Shown: piece after piece, positions 60,801-64,000 of the stretch
Numbering within the stretch: the first letter of the stretch is position 1
Layout: every line of letters starts with the position of its first letter
Source of the DNA: Atriophallophorus winterbourni
Taxonomy: Eukaryota > Platyhelminthes > Trematoda > Plagiorchiida > Microphallidae
Direction of reading: 5' to 3'
Assembly: GCA_013407085.1 (NCBI GenBank)
Contig: JACCGJ010014430.1
Span: forward strand, 1 to 64,000
DNA length: 64,000 nucleotides
Position numbers and translations under genes: made by a program
Notes under the pieces: generated by a model
What the model was told of the DNA's origin: nothing
Seen by the model: the letters and a program-made list of their open reading frames with translations, nothing else
Database searches by the model: none

Positions 60801-62382
60801 ATTCAAATCCAAAACAGCTTCGGTTTCGTCTGCATTAGGTTTTTGATTGTGATGGAAGTTGGTAAAAAGTCATGCTGCACGATTTTTAAACTGGGCATGC
60901 GTGAATTATCCGATGTTTTATTCAGTTCATTTTTTCAAATACAGATTGAAATTGTTGGAATTAGATACATTCGTATTAAAGAAGTATTGAGAAAAGTTTT
61001 CGGAAAGGCGGTCAGAAATGTTTCGACTATTAGCTCGTTTACAATATTGTAATCAGTTAACAAATTGTTATTTAAAAACTGTCATATGAGTTCGTATTTG
61101 TACATTATTTTTACAGGTTATCACGTTTGGATCGAGACAGATTCCTTCGGGAAATTTGAAGATTTGGCACGTACTCGTGTCATCAGTAACCAAAGAAATC
61201 CCAAGTGGAATGAGGTTGGCGTAATTCATGATCATTTCATTGATTAATTTATTAAAGTCAATCAACCTGTGTGCTTTATTCTTTCTTCGTACATATTTTC
61301 CAGTGCGTTTCATTCAAATCAACTGACTTAATAAAAATTGAAATAAATAATTTGTTTTAGATTATATAGAATTAGTCAAAATACTTAAGCTCAGTGTGTG
61401 AAATGAAAAATAAGATTTATTCTATATATGGATTAGTAAACAAAAGGATATTACACAAAATATACATTTGCATGCTTTTCCGTCACAAAACACCCCACGA
61501 CCGGTTTCGTGCTGTTTGCACTCATCAGGTAGGGACAGTAAGATCAGGATCCGCATGCGCTTGAAACAGTGGAGTAATGGTAAACAAGGAGCGCTTGTAT
61601 GCCACTGTTGGATAAGGCTCGTACGACGAACCTGTTCAAAGCATGTGTCGAAACACATGTTAACGGAAAAGCATGCAAATGTATATTTGTTCGATTTCAT
61701 GGTTATTGTTTTTCACCCTTTAAAACATGTGTTTGGACACATGCTTTGAACAGGTTGGTCGTATCAGCCTTATCCAACAGTGGCATAAAAGGATATTACA
61801 TTATGAAATCTTGTGAACCAATGTTGGATAAAGCTGACACGAGAATCCTGTGCCAACACATAGGTAGATGTGATAAAGCTATGGGTTTTAACCAAAAATC
61901 TGCAAATGCATGCAATTTTAGCATACACACATCACAAGACCGGCTTCGGACTGTTTGGACTTGTCAGGTAGAGAATTAAAACAGTGGGAGCTTGTAACGT
62001 ACATTTGAAACAGATTTGTCGTGCCAGCCTCATCAAACAGTTAATTAAAATACCGTTTTATTTTATGAAGGCATCTGGATCTTGATCATACATTACATGT
62101 CCAATGAGTGTGAAAACAACTTGAGTGGTCGTGGATGTGTTTGTGATGACATGCATGCATATACAGATTTTTTATTCAAGACGAAATTAATTTTGAATAT
62201 ATATTTGGTTTAAATAGTTCAATTACTCGATTGATGTAGGAATATATGTTAGACTCGTGAAATTACATCTAAACAATTTACATAATTTTCTACAGATCTT
62301 CGAACTTCGGGTTGATGGTGCAAGCACAATTTGTTTTACAATCTACAGACATTCTGATGTTTTTGCTGAACACGAAGTTCAT
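26585..62382 (+). CDS. BCR/ABR-like RhoGEF: DH, PH and C2 start; 3' end beyond the window
   Basis: Gene-level entry. Core exons: 27765-27854, 30891-31028, 31695-31781, 31835-32008, 34247-34268, 36633-36685, 41696-41800, 45452-45591, 47598-47734, 52530-52597, 53214-53255, 54020-54259, 55521-55560, 60107-60181, 61117-61214, 62296-62382. They sum to 1,596 nt, 532 codons, with compatible phases and no stop. Domain order matches the BCR/ABR family: Dbl homology (first seven core exons), PH (45452-54259, conserved Trp in RSRWLWEIEKA), then C2 (60107-62382, with ETDSFGKFEDLARTRV). A RhoGAP domain should follow to the right of the window. DH-PH proteins load GTP onto Rho-family GTPases; C2 and PH bind membrane or partners (family knowledge). 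Introns are full of mobile elements. The upstream exons 26638-26729 and 27477-27535 are probable. The 5' end is not certain. Confidence 0.85.
27477..27535 (+). CDS. Probable acidic linker exon before the DH domain
   Basis: 59 bp: a split codon then 19 codons, CEDDDTKEIYDPHPPEQNS, ending at a strong donor GTGAGT in phase 0. This is exactly the phase of the first DH exon, 230 bp downstream. The acceptor (TTTTTTACACACTATGATTTAAG) is moderate. Confidence 0.5.
27765..27854 (+). CDS. DH-domain exon 1 of the BCR-like gene
   Basis: Acceptor TTTGTCTTTACAG, donor GTGAGT, 30 codons, phase 0 to 0. It reads RETVLRGILDNEKEILNNL, matching the start of the BCR DH domain (pattern: V-L-x-G-I-L-x-x-E-x-x-Y/I-L-x-x-L). 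Confidence 0.8.
28718..28935 (+). pseudogene. RTE lineage A 3' tail fragment
   Basis: Matches RTE-A near 11310-11510 (TTCTTGGCTG(T)TGAACGCAGATC..., then the inverted GTCGATGT-type terminal motif). It is intronic and truncated. Confidence 0.7.
29670..29930. repeat. Inverted pair of 228-bp repeat fragments
   Basis: The left part is in reverse orientation (CACGACCGGTTTTGCGCTGT, then GGGGACAGTAGGATCA, then CACCGTTGACTAAGGTTGG). From about 29815 a forward part follows (TGGAAATGCATTCAAATAAA ... AAACAAGTTGGCCGTAGCAA). Confidence 0.65.
30891..31028 (+). CDS. DH-domain exon 2 of the BCR-like gene
   Basis: 46 codons, phase 0 to 0, acceptor TTTCTTTCTTTTTTAG, donor GTAAGT. It contains NLEKCKNTF and CSAQIIHIFCCL, the segment aligned with the BCR helix that leads into the F-x-x-V-P-E-L-Y region. 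Confidence 0.75.
31695..31781 (+). CDS. DH-domain exon 3 of the BCR-like gene
   Basis: 29 codons, phase 0 to 0, acceptor TATTGTCTTCTAG, donor GTAAGT. IERQTLLFEYKEYLHQLVEI continues the previous exon without a gap relative to BCR (pattern Y-x-x-H-K-E-F-Y-x-x-L). Confidence 0.75.
31782..31834 (+). other. 53-bp mini-intron
   Basis: Begins GTAAGT and ends with the pyrimidine tract GTCTTTTTACTAAG. Very short introns are known in schistosome genes (recalled). It is inferred from the need to restore phase between two DH exons. Confidence 0.6.
31835..32008 (+). CDS. DH-domain exon 4 of the BCR-like gene
   Basis: 58 open codons, phase 0 to 0, with RRYIRSILDNIYQVNALCEH and KIPFQLSEEIC. This is the DH stretch normally written Y-x-x-x-V-D-N-Y...C...F-A-E-I. 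Together with the following microexon it gives 66 residues between flanking landmarks, the same count I obtain for human BCR from memory. The donor GTTGGT is weak but resembles the one at 61215 (GTTGGC). Confidence 0.65.
32085..32620 (-). pseudogene. RTE lineage A 3' fragment, antisense to the gene
   Basis: Reverse complement of about 11000-11510 of RTE-A: terminal motif, zinc-finger coding region, and LRHRRQRWRSHVYRMESGRI on the minus strand, equivalent to LRQRRLRWLGHVYRMENGRI. Confidence 0.8.
33461..33670. repeat. TA microsatellite followed by a 228-bp-repeat fragment
   Basis: About 150 bp of nearly pure TA/AT (33461-33609). Then TGATTGCAAACAGCACGAAA and CCAGTCGTGATGTTTGTGAT, the core of the 228-bp unit, to about 33670. 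Confidence 0.8.
34247..34268 (+). CDS. 22-bp microexon in the DH domain
   Basis: GAAGCTCATACATTGGCGCG plus AG; acceptor GCTTTTACTTTAG, perfect donor GTAAGT. Phase 0 to 1, exactly what the neighbouring exons require. It encodes EAHTLAR and the first base of a Gly, leading into LLTKPV. Confidence 0.6.
34269..36632 (+). other. Intron (2.4 kb), nothing recognised
   Basis: AT-rich. I saw no TE motif, tandem repeat or additional splice-supported frame. Confidence 0.5.
36633..36685 (+). CDS. DH-domain exon with the LLTKPV motif
   Basis: 53 bp, phase 1 to 0; acceptor TTCTGCAG, donor GTAAAA. LLTKPVNWIAGTLGDIK corresponds to the conserved L-L-x-K-P-V-x-R segment of DH domains, although the usual Arg after the motif is Trp here. 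Confidence 0.8.
37320..38620 (-). pseudogene. R2-type LINE relic (RT and C-terminal zinc/endonuclease region)
   Basis: Minus-strand. RT: IGPKRSVRQGNPLYSLLF (about 38480-38535), then VDDLLLFASSM (38370-38402, catalytic A/VDD box) and FRYLGVQFTSHEKD (38140-38185). C-terminal: GVVCREQCGLQENLKRQLSN, then C-x-F-THDVRCRRH (37420-37530), the C-C-H-C plus R-H-x pattern that precedes the restriction-like endonuclease of R2/NeSL-clade LINEs. Multiple stops and frame changes. R2-clade elements usually target fixed gene sites, so an intronic relic suggests a relaxed-target subclade or a dead transposed fragment. Confidence 0.65.
38977..40010 (-). pseudogene. LINE RT relic with (TTC)n tail, antisense to the gene
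   Basis: Minus-strand: GVLQGAI followed by an L-x-F stretch (about 39925-39970), and KYADDVTVVFDHH (39845-39885), the catalytic YADD box. The 3' end at 38977-39066 is TGACTTTATT...CACGAATTTTTAGC preceded on the plus strand by a GAA/GAT run. On the element strand that is a (TTC)n-type tail. The same 3' end recurs at 40762, 46152 and 60666. Confidence 0.65.
40762..40980 (-). repeat. Truncated 3' end of the (TTC)n-tailed LINE family
   Basis: GAAGAAGAAGAAAAAG, then AATGACTTTATTCGTACACA and CGAATTTTCAGC. On the minus strand the coding tail reads NLDVHFRTKYEIPLLAVDKL before a stop, the C-terminal end of a LINE ORF2. Confidence 0.7.
41696..41800 (+). CDS. Last DH-domain exon of the BCR-like gene
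   Basis: 35 codons, phase 0 to 0; acceptor TGTCATAATTATCAG, donor GTGAGT. It starts ELSSKTPPSNPDLIELEK, aligned with the BCR DH end (L-L-K-H-T-P-A-S-H-P-D) with no gap from the previous exon. Confidence 0.85.
41970..42893 (+). pseudogene. RTE lineage A 3' fragment
   Basis: Collinear with RTE-A 10585-11510 at good identity: GCATGCAAAGACTTTGGGCT-like start, ITVGNC, tail GACATCGACCGAATGAGTCC. It keeps Trp codons at the two sites where RTE-A has stops, but has its own frameshifts. It lies in the 41801-45451 intron. Confidence 0.85.
42894..44509. other. Intron sequence with an unassigned 90-codon frame
   Basis: A frame at 43207-43479 (+) includes PVQQYCSLEPKVLASVNNPD. It has no recognised domain and no phase-compatible splice sites for the host gene. 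It may be LINE sequence upstream of the relic at 44510. Confidence 0.3.
44510..44930 (+). pseudogene. CR1-like LINE C-terminal relic
   Basis: Plus-strand: TGLHNLTFEKRLTRI (44530-44575), then FWNSLPPEIVSQLNEMIFKQ (44770-44830), the W-N-x-L-P-x-x-V...F-K motif near the C-terminus of many LINE ORF2 proteins. Stops and shifts are present. Confidence 0.65.
45452..45591 (+). CDS. DH-PH junction exon
   Basis: 140 bp, phase 0 to 2; acceptor ATGAAAATAG, donor GTGGGC. VVELVNTQTNERKLRYLLLF followed by NEVLVCAKI matches the first strands of the BCR PH domain (V-E-L-V-E-G-x-R-K-L-R-H-x-F-L-F-x-D-x-L-L-C-x-K). Confidence 0.88.
46152..46470 (-). repeat. Diverged 3' end of the (TTC)n-tailed LINE family
   Basis: AATAATTTCGCAACAAAGTT followed by TAAAAAATGACGAA resembles 40810-40850. 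The minus strand reads FVKFGRALFKRIKRY, comparable to the family's C-terminal DVHFRTKYEIP region. Confidence 0.5.
47085..47265 (-). pseudogene. RTE lineage A 3' tail, antisense
   Basis: Reverse complement of RTE-A 11370-11515: GGTCGATGTCGACCATG, then CTAATGACTAAACAGTCC. Confidence 0.75.
47598..47734 (+). CDS. PH-domain exon of the BCR-like gene
   Basis: 137 bp, phase 2 to 1; acceptor TTTCTACTTAG, donor GTGAGC. VNDLSRSRRYLRRI is followed by IRIEVKWMVPLDQIRRL, aligned with BCR's Y-D-C-K-W-Y-I-P-L-x-D-L. Confidence 0.85.
49077..49108. repeat. TA microsatellite at the edge of the tandem array
   Basis: About 32 bp of alternating AT, joined directly to TTTGATCGAAATGCATAAAA, the beginning of a 228-bp repeat unit. 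Confidence 0.9.
49110..52340 (+). repeat. Tandem array of about 14 units of about 228 bp
   Basis: Landmark CTCATGTGATTGAACAGGTT (variants) recurs at about 49183, 49404, 49621, 49833, 50068, 50294, 50531, 50769, 50986, 51221, 51446, 51684, 51916 and 52144. Spacing is 212-238 bp, mean 228. Other conserved blocks per unit: AACAGTGGCATACAAGCGCA, TTTCAAGCGCATGCGGATCC, TGATGAGTGCAAACAGCACG, AAACCGGTCGTGG and ATGGAAATGCATGCAAATGA. Units differ by many substitutions and small indels, so the array is not freshly homogenised. No long coding frame spans units. It is not a CRISPR array: there are no short direct repeats with unique spacers. Confidence 0.9.
52530..52597 (+). CDS. PH-domain exon (charged helix insert)
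   Basis: 68 bp, phase 1 to 0; acceptor TCTTTTAACAG, donor GTGAGC. IEAQENEVENLKEQIKRMHE is equivalent to BCR's E-L-D-A-L-K-x-K-I-x-Q-I-K insert in the PH domain. Confidence 0.85.
53214..53255 (+). CDS. 42-bp exon in the PH domain
   Basis: 14 codons, GNRENEENPKLIKR, phase 0 to 0; acceptor TTTCTTTTAG, donor GTAAGT. It continues the charged insert. Confidence 0.75.
53941..53979. repeat. TA microsatellite close to an exon
   Basis: About 39 bp of alternating TA, ending 40 bp before the acceptor of the exon at 54020. Confidence 0.95.
54020..54259 (+). CDS. C-terminal PH-domain exon of the BCR-like gene
   Basis: 80 codons, phase 0 to 0; acceptor TTTACTGTATTAG, donor GTAAGT. LALKTPQLVLSIWEVNGKRH, then ILLVTERERSRWLWEIEKAK, has the strand pair and the final PH helix with the invariant Trp. 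A basic tail follows (FQHIRKKLRTGEMNEHLRKY). Confidence 0.9.
54640..55240 (+). repeat. Two to three dispersed 228-bp repeat copies with a TA tract
   Basis: Forward-oriented diverged units: GAGAATGAAAACAGCTATAA at 54661; a TA tract at 54801-54839 inside the unit; GTGATTAAACAGTTTGGACG at 54847; a further unit from about 55040 with GTCAGCCTTATTCTACAGTG. They lie in the intron 54260-55520. Confidence 0.7.
55521..55560 (+). CDS. Linker exon between PH and C2 domains
   Basis: 40 bp, phase 0 to 1; acceptor TTTCATTCTAG, donor GTAAGT. IIQLNKRGLAATH, comparable to the BCR linker C-V-K-L-Q-T-V-H. Confidence 0.75.
55561..57400. other. Intron portion before the piggyBac relic
   Basis: AT-rich. A GAA-rich run lies at 55766-55795. 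Nothing else recognised. Confidence 0.45.
57614..57978 (-). mobile_element. Internally deleted RTE-B derivative, 365 bp
   Basis: Flanked by the perfect 13-bp duplication TATATGAAACATA (57601-57613 and 57979-57991). Read on the minus strand, it joins the first 115 or so bases of RTE-B (16281-16395) directly to its last 250 (about 19168-19406). It ends in an (AATG)n tail where the full element has (GAGT)n. The junction is GACAACAGATCCG joined to TGGTTCGGTCATG. The duplication shows that this form was itself inserted by target-primed reverse transcription. An open frame of 101 codons (57627-57932) fuses 5' leader to the RT C-terminus (TMTTDPWFGHVCRMD). Its 5' end forms CCGCC-AAA-GGCGG. Confidence 0.9.
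58099..59700 (-). pseudogene. piggyBac transposase pseudogene
   Basis: Possible start MAEKPF near 59658. Recognised blocks: GLVLYFSLSKLLNTRMHW (about 59360-59415, preceded by a TGA after EELEK); MSRDRFEAIKSS then a frameshift near 59290 into HLADNTNAGKPGDADF; LCVDEQMVPFKGRSRLKQY (about 59110-59170). TAG at 59097-59099 sits where the family has Trp; then FGYKRFVLADDRG, VFFDNWFTSVPLL (catalytic Asp region) and NKSMGGVYLADHLLSLYR. A second shift near 58390 leads to FKLEVAFTLTKA, a stop, RGRPSL, and a Cys-rich tail (CAECKVHLCLNMHKNCF) ending at 58099. The longest intact piece is 226 codons (58377-59057). It cuts and pastes DNA at TTAA in living relatives. This copy is dead. Confidence 0.88.
60107..60181 (+). 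CDS. C2-domain exon 1 of the BCR-like gene
   Basis: 75 bp, phase 1 to 1; acceptor TGTGTAATTTTCACAG, donor GTGAGT. KLYGVTGILRTTIHGIEKLD matches BCR's G-L-Y-G-F-L-x-V-I-V-H-S-A-x-G-F. Confidence 0.85.
60666..61055 (-). repeat. 3' end of the (TTC)n-tailed LINE family
   Basis: GAAGAAAAAGAAGAAGAATA, then AAACTTTATTCGTTTAAACG and AATTTTCAGTTAATC, homologous to 40762 and 38977. It lies antisense in the intron 60182-61116. The open frame at 60774-61052 on the plus strand is a shadow. Confidence 0.6.
61117..61214 (+). CDS. C2-domain exon 2 of the BCR-like gene
   Basis: 98 bp, phase 1 to 0; acceptor TTATTTTTACAG, donor GTTGGC (weak). YHVWIETDSFGKFEDLARTR and NQRNPKWNE match BCR's Y-C-T-L-E-V-D-S-F-G-Y-F...A-K-T-R-V...P-x-W-N-E, the most diagnostic C2 segment. 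Confidence 0.92.
61466..62170. repeat. 228-bp repeat copies in inverted arrangement
   Basis: A well-preserved reverse unit (61480-61640: CCACGACCGGTTTCGTGCTG, TTTGCACTCATCAGGTAGGG) is followed by a forward half unit (61740-61790). Then come another reverse fragment (61910-61985) and a forward one (61990-62160). The first pair forms a foldback (61599-61661 with 61724-61786). Confidence 0.8.
62296..62382 (+). CDS. C2-domain exon 3 of the BCR-like gene (last in window)
   Basis: 29 codons, phase 0 to 0; acceptor TTTTCTACAG, donor GTGAGT. IFELRVDGASTICFTIYR continues BCR's (E)-F-E-I-E-L-E-G-S-Q-T-L-R-I-L-C-Y-E strand. The gene continues beyond 64000. Confidence 0.88.
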
Positions 62383-62399
62383 GTGAGTTCCTACTCTCG

Positions 62400-62680
62400 A
62401 ATTACTCAATTCCATCTTTTCTCATGTCTGCGCAACTTGTCTAATATTCTTCCAATGGTTCAAGCGCATGCAGATCATGATCTCACTGGACCTACCTGAT
62501 GAGTGCAAACGGCACGAAACCGTGTGCGCGATGGAAATGCAGGCAAATGAGCATTTTGGTTCATGGTTACGGGTATAACCCTATTATACATGTGCTTAGG
62601 CACATGTGATTGAACAAGTTGATCATACCAGACTTATTCAACAGTAGCATACAAACGCTATTTGTTGAAAAACAAACGTT
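62400..62680 (+). repeat. 228-bp repeat copy directly after the exon
   Basis: Forward unit: GCGCAACTTGTCTAATATTC, TGATGAGTGCAAACGGCACG, CACATGTGATTGAACAAGTT. It starts about 35 bp after the donor at 62383. Confidence 0.85.
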
Positions 62681-62859
62681 TTCAAAAAACGGAAAGGATT
62701 GCAAAAATCTTGTAAATTAATTGTACTTTTTCTGAAAATTGTCAAACATATTCATTGAATAATTGCCAGATCGTTGCCGAAAATTAGCATAGGAGTCTGT
62801 GATTCATGGACTGAATGTTGGTCAGAAATAATTTCAGTTAGCTGCATCCGAAATATATG

Positions 62860-64000
62860 GAGGAGTGGCATACAAGTACACCTTTGTTTAGAATTATACC
62901 ACTGTTTCAAGGCCCACTGATCCTGACATTACTGTCTCGATCTGATGACGACAAACAGCCAGAAACAGGTAGTGGTGTTTAAGGGATGGGTATGTGAATG
63001 ACACAATATCTGGAGCATCTTATTTCGCAAAATAAACAATATCCTACGAAATTTCAATATTAAAGTTTTAAGGTTTAGGAATTTACACAAAAAGCAAATA
63101 GCTTCACTATTACCATAGCACAGTTCGTTCATCAAAAAGAAATGACACATAATCATGTAATGTCAGGCATAGCCCAGTTGAATACTTACAATAAGTAAAT
63201 ATGCAGGTGCAATCAACTCGTTATGCAGAAATACGTGTCCAAATTTCGGATGTATGCTTCATCGCTGGGATGGGTAAAATAGTCACAGGAATGGCATTCC
63301 AAAGAAAACTGACACACAGAGAATAAAGATATCGGTAAAAACTGATAAAGGGATGGGGAATTTGTAATTTCTCCGGGTGCTTGTGTGTATACTGTGACTA
63401 ACGGCAAAAAATATGAAAGGCTTTACGATGTTGCGTGTCATCGAATTGCTATACTTCTCTATATTGTTCTGACTTTAGTATACGTACCACAGACGCGAGT
63501 ACAGGAGCTAACTTGAAAGAAAAATTAAATTCCAAATTTTCACGCGCTTCTTCAGGGAATTTAGAAACACACAAATTATCTCAACACATTAATGCACTGA
63601 AGTTTTGAATCATTTGTTTATTTGAAGCTTAATTATCAATAGCTAAAATTGTGAACAGCAGCTTTTATAAAATTAACGGTTGAATAAAATCATACTGAAA
63701 ATATAAAAGGACTAATTTCATTTCTCCAATAATTTTGGAAAAAAATATATACTTTAAATTAGTGGAGGCAATTTTGCGCGTGTGTTAGAATTATACGATG
63801 TGTTGAATAATTTTCATGTTTCGTGGTGTGTGTATGTGCACGAAGATACAGATTTTTCGTTCAACCCTTGGTTTTAACTCATTACATTTTTTGTGTGGGA
63901 CATGTGATCAATCAGAATTTTGGTGCACACCGCCGGCTTACGAGAGTTGAACGTGTGTACCATTTTTCAACTGTTTCAAGTCATAAAGACCCTGATCGTA
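62860..64000 (+). repeat. Intron end with two more diverged repeat copies
   Basis: Forward copies at about 62860-63000 (GGAGTGGCATACAAGTACAC, GACGACAAACAGCCAGAAAC) and 63800-64000 (GTGATCAATCAGAATTTTGG; cut by the window end). Between them is AT-rich sequence without a recognised exon. A fragment at 63215-63300 may be related to the (TTC)n-tailed LINE 3' ends. Confidence 0.55.

Noticed and set aside
1..64000. tRNA, rRNA, bacterial operons, prophage or defence systems
   Set aside because: None seen. Architecture and mobile elements are those of an animal genome, so no such system is claimed.

Overview
The window looks like AT-rich, repeat-laden animal DNA, most probably from a flatworm of the digenean trematode type (schistosome-like). 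The reasons are the particular mix of mobile elements (two RTE lineages, CR1-like LINEs, a GIY-YIG Penelope-like element, a BEL/Pao LTR element, an R2-type LINE and a piggyBac relic), tiny exons spread over multi-kilobase introns, a 22-bp microexon and a 53-bp mini-intron. The genus is inference. I saw no bacterial features, no tRNA or rRNA and no CRISPR.

Left third (1-26.5 kb): almost entirely mobile-element remains. In order: a CR1-like endonuclease fragment (- strand, 44-540); an LTR-bounded BEL/Pao element that keeps only Gag-protease (1432-4990, 5-bp target duplication); a CR1-like relic (+, 6190-7390); a full-length RTE element (7456-11517, 11-bp target duplication); a CR1-like element with traces of both ORFs (-, about 12.2-14.56 kb); a second full-length RTE element of another lineage (16281-19417, 13-bp target duplication); a LINE RT relic (-, 22.06-22.9 kb); a Penelope-like element (-, 23.57-24.9 kb); and a 3' fragment of the first RTE family (+, 24.97-25.99 kb).

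Right two thirds (about 26.6-62.4 kb, + strand): one cellular gene is dispersed in small exons. Spliced by eye, sixteen exons from 27765 to 62382 join in one frame for 532 codons with no stop. They encode a Dbl-homology (RhoGEF) domain, a PH domain and the start of a C2 domain in the order of the BCR/ABR family. A RhoGAP domain, usual in that family, would lie beyond the right edge. Two further upstream exons (26638-26729, 27477-27535) fit in phase, and weaker candidates lie near 20.2 and 21.7 kb. The predicted protein would activate Rho/Rac-type GTPases by nucleotide exchange at membranes.

The introns hold R2-type and CR1-type LINE relics, RTE tails, a tandem array of about fourteen 228-bp units (49.13-52.34 kb) with dispersed and inverted single copies, (TA)n tracts, and a decayed piggyBac element (57.40-59.90 kb). 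The piggyBac relic carries a nested 365-bp RTE derivative with its own 13-bp target duplication. The most unusual items are this internally deleted RTE derivative, the 228-bp array with its satellites, and the micro-exon architecture of the BCR-like gene. I found no clearly new multi-gene system.
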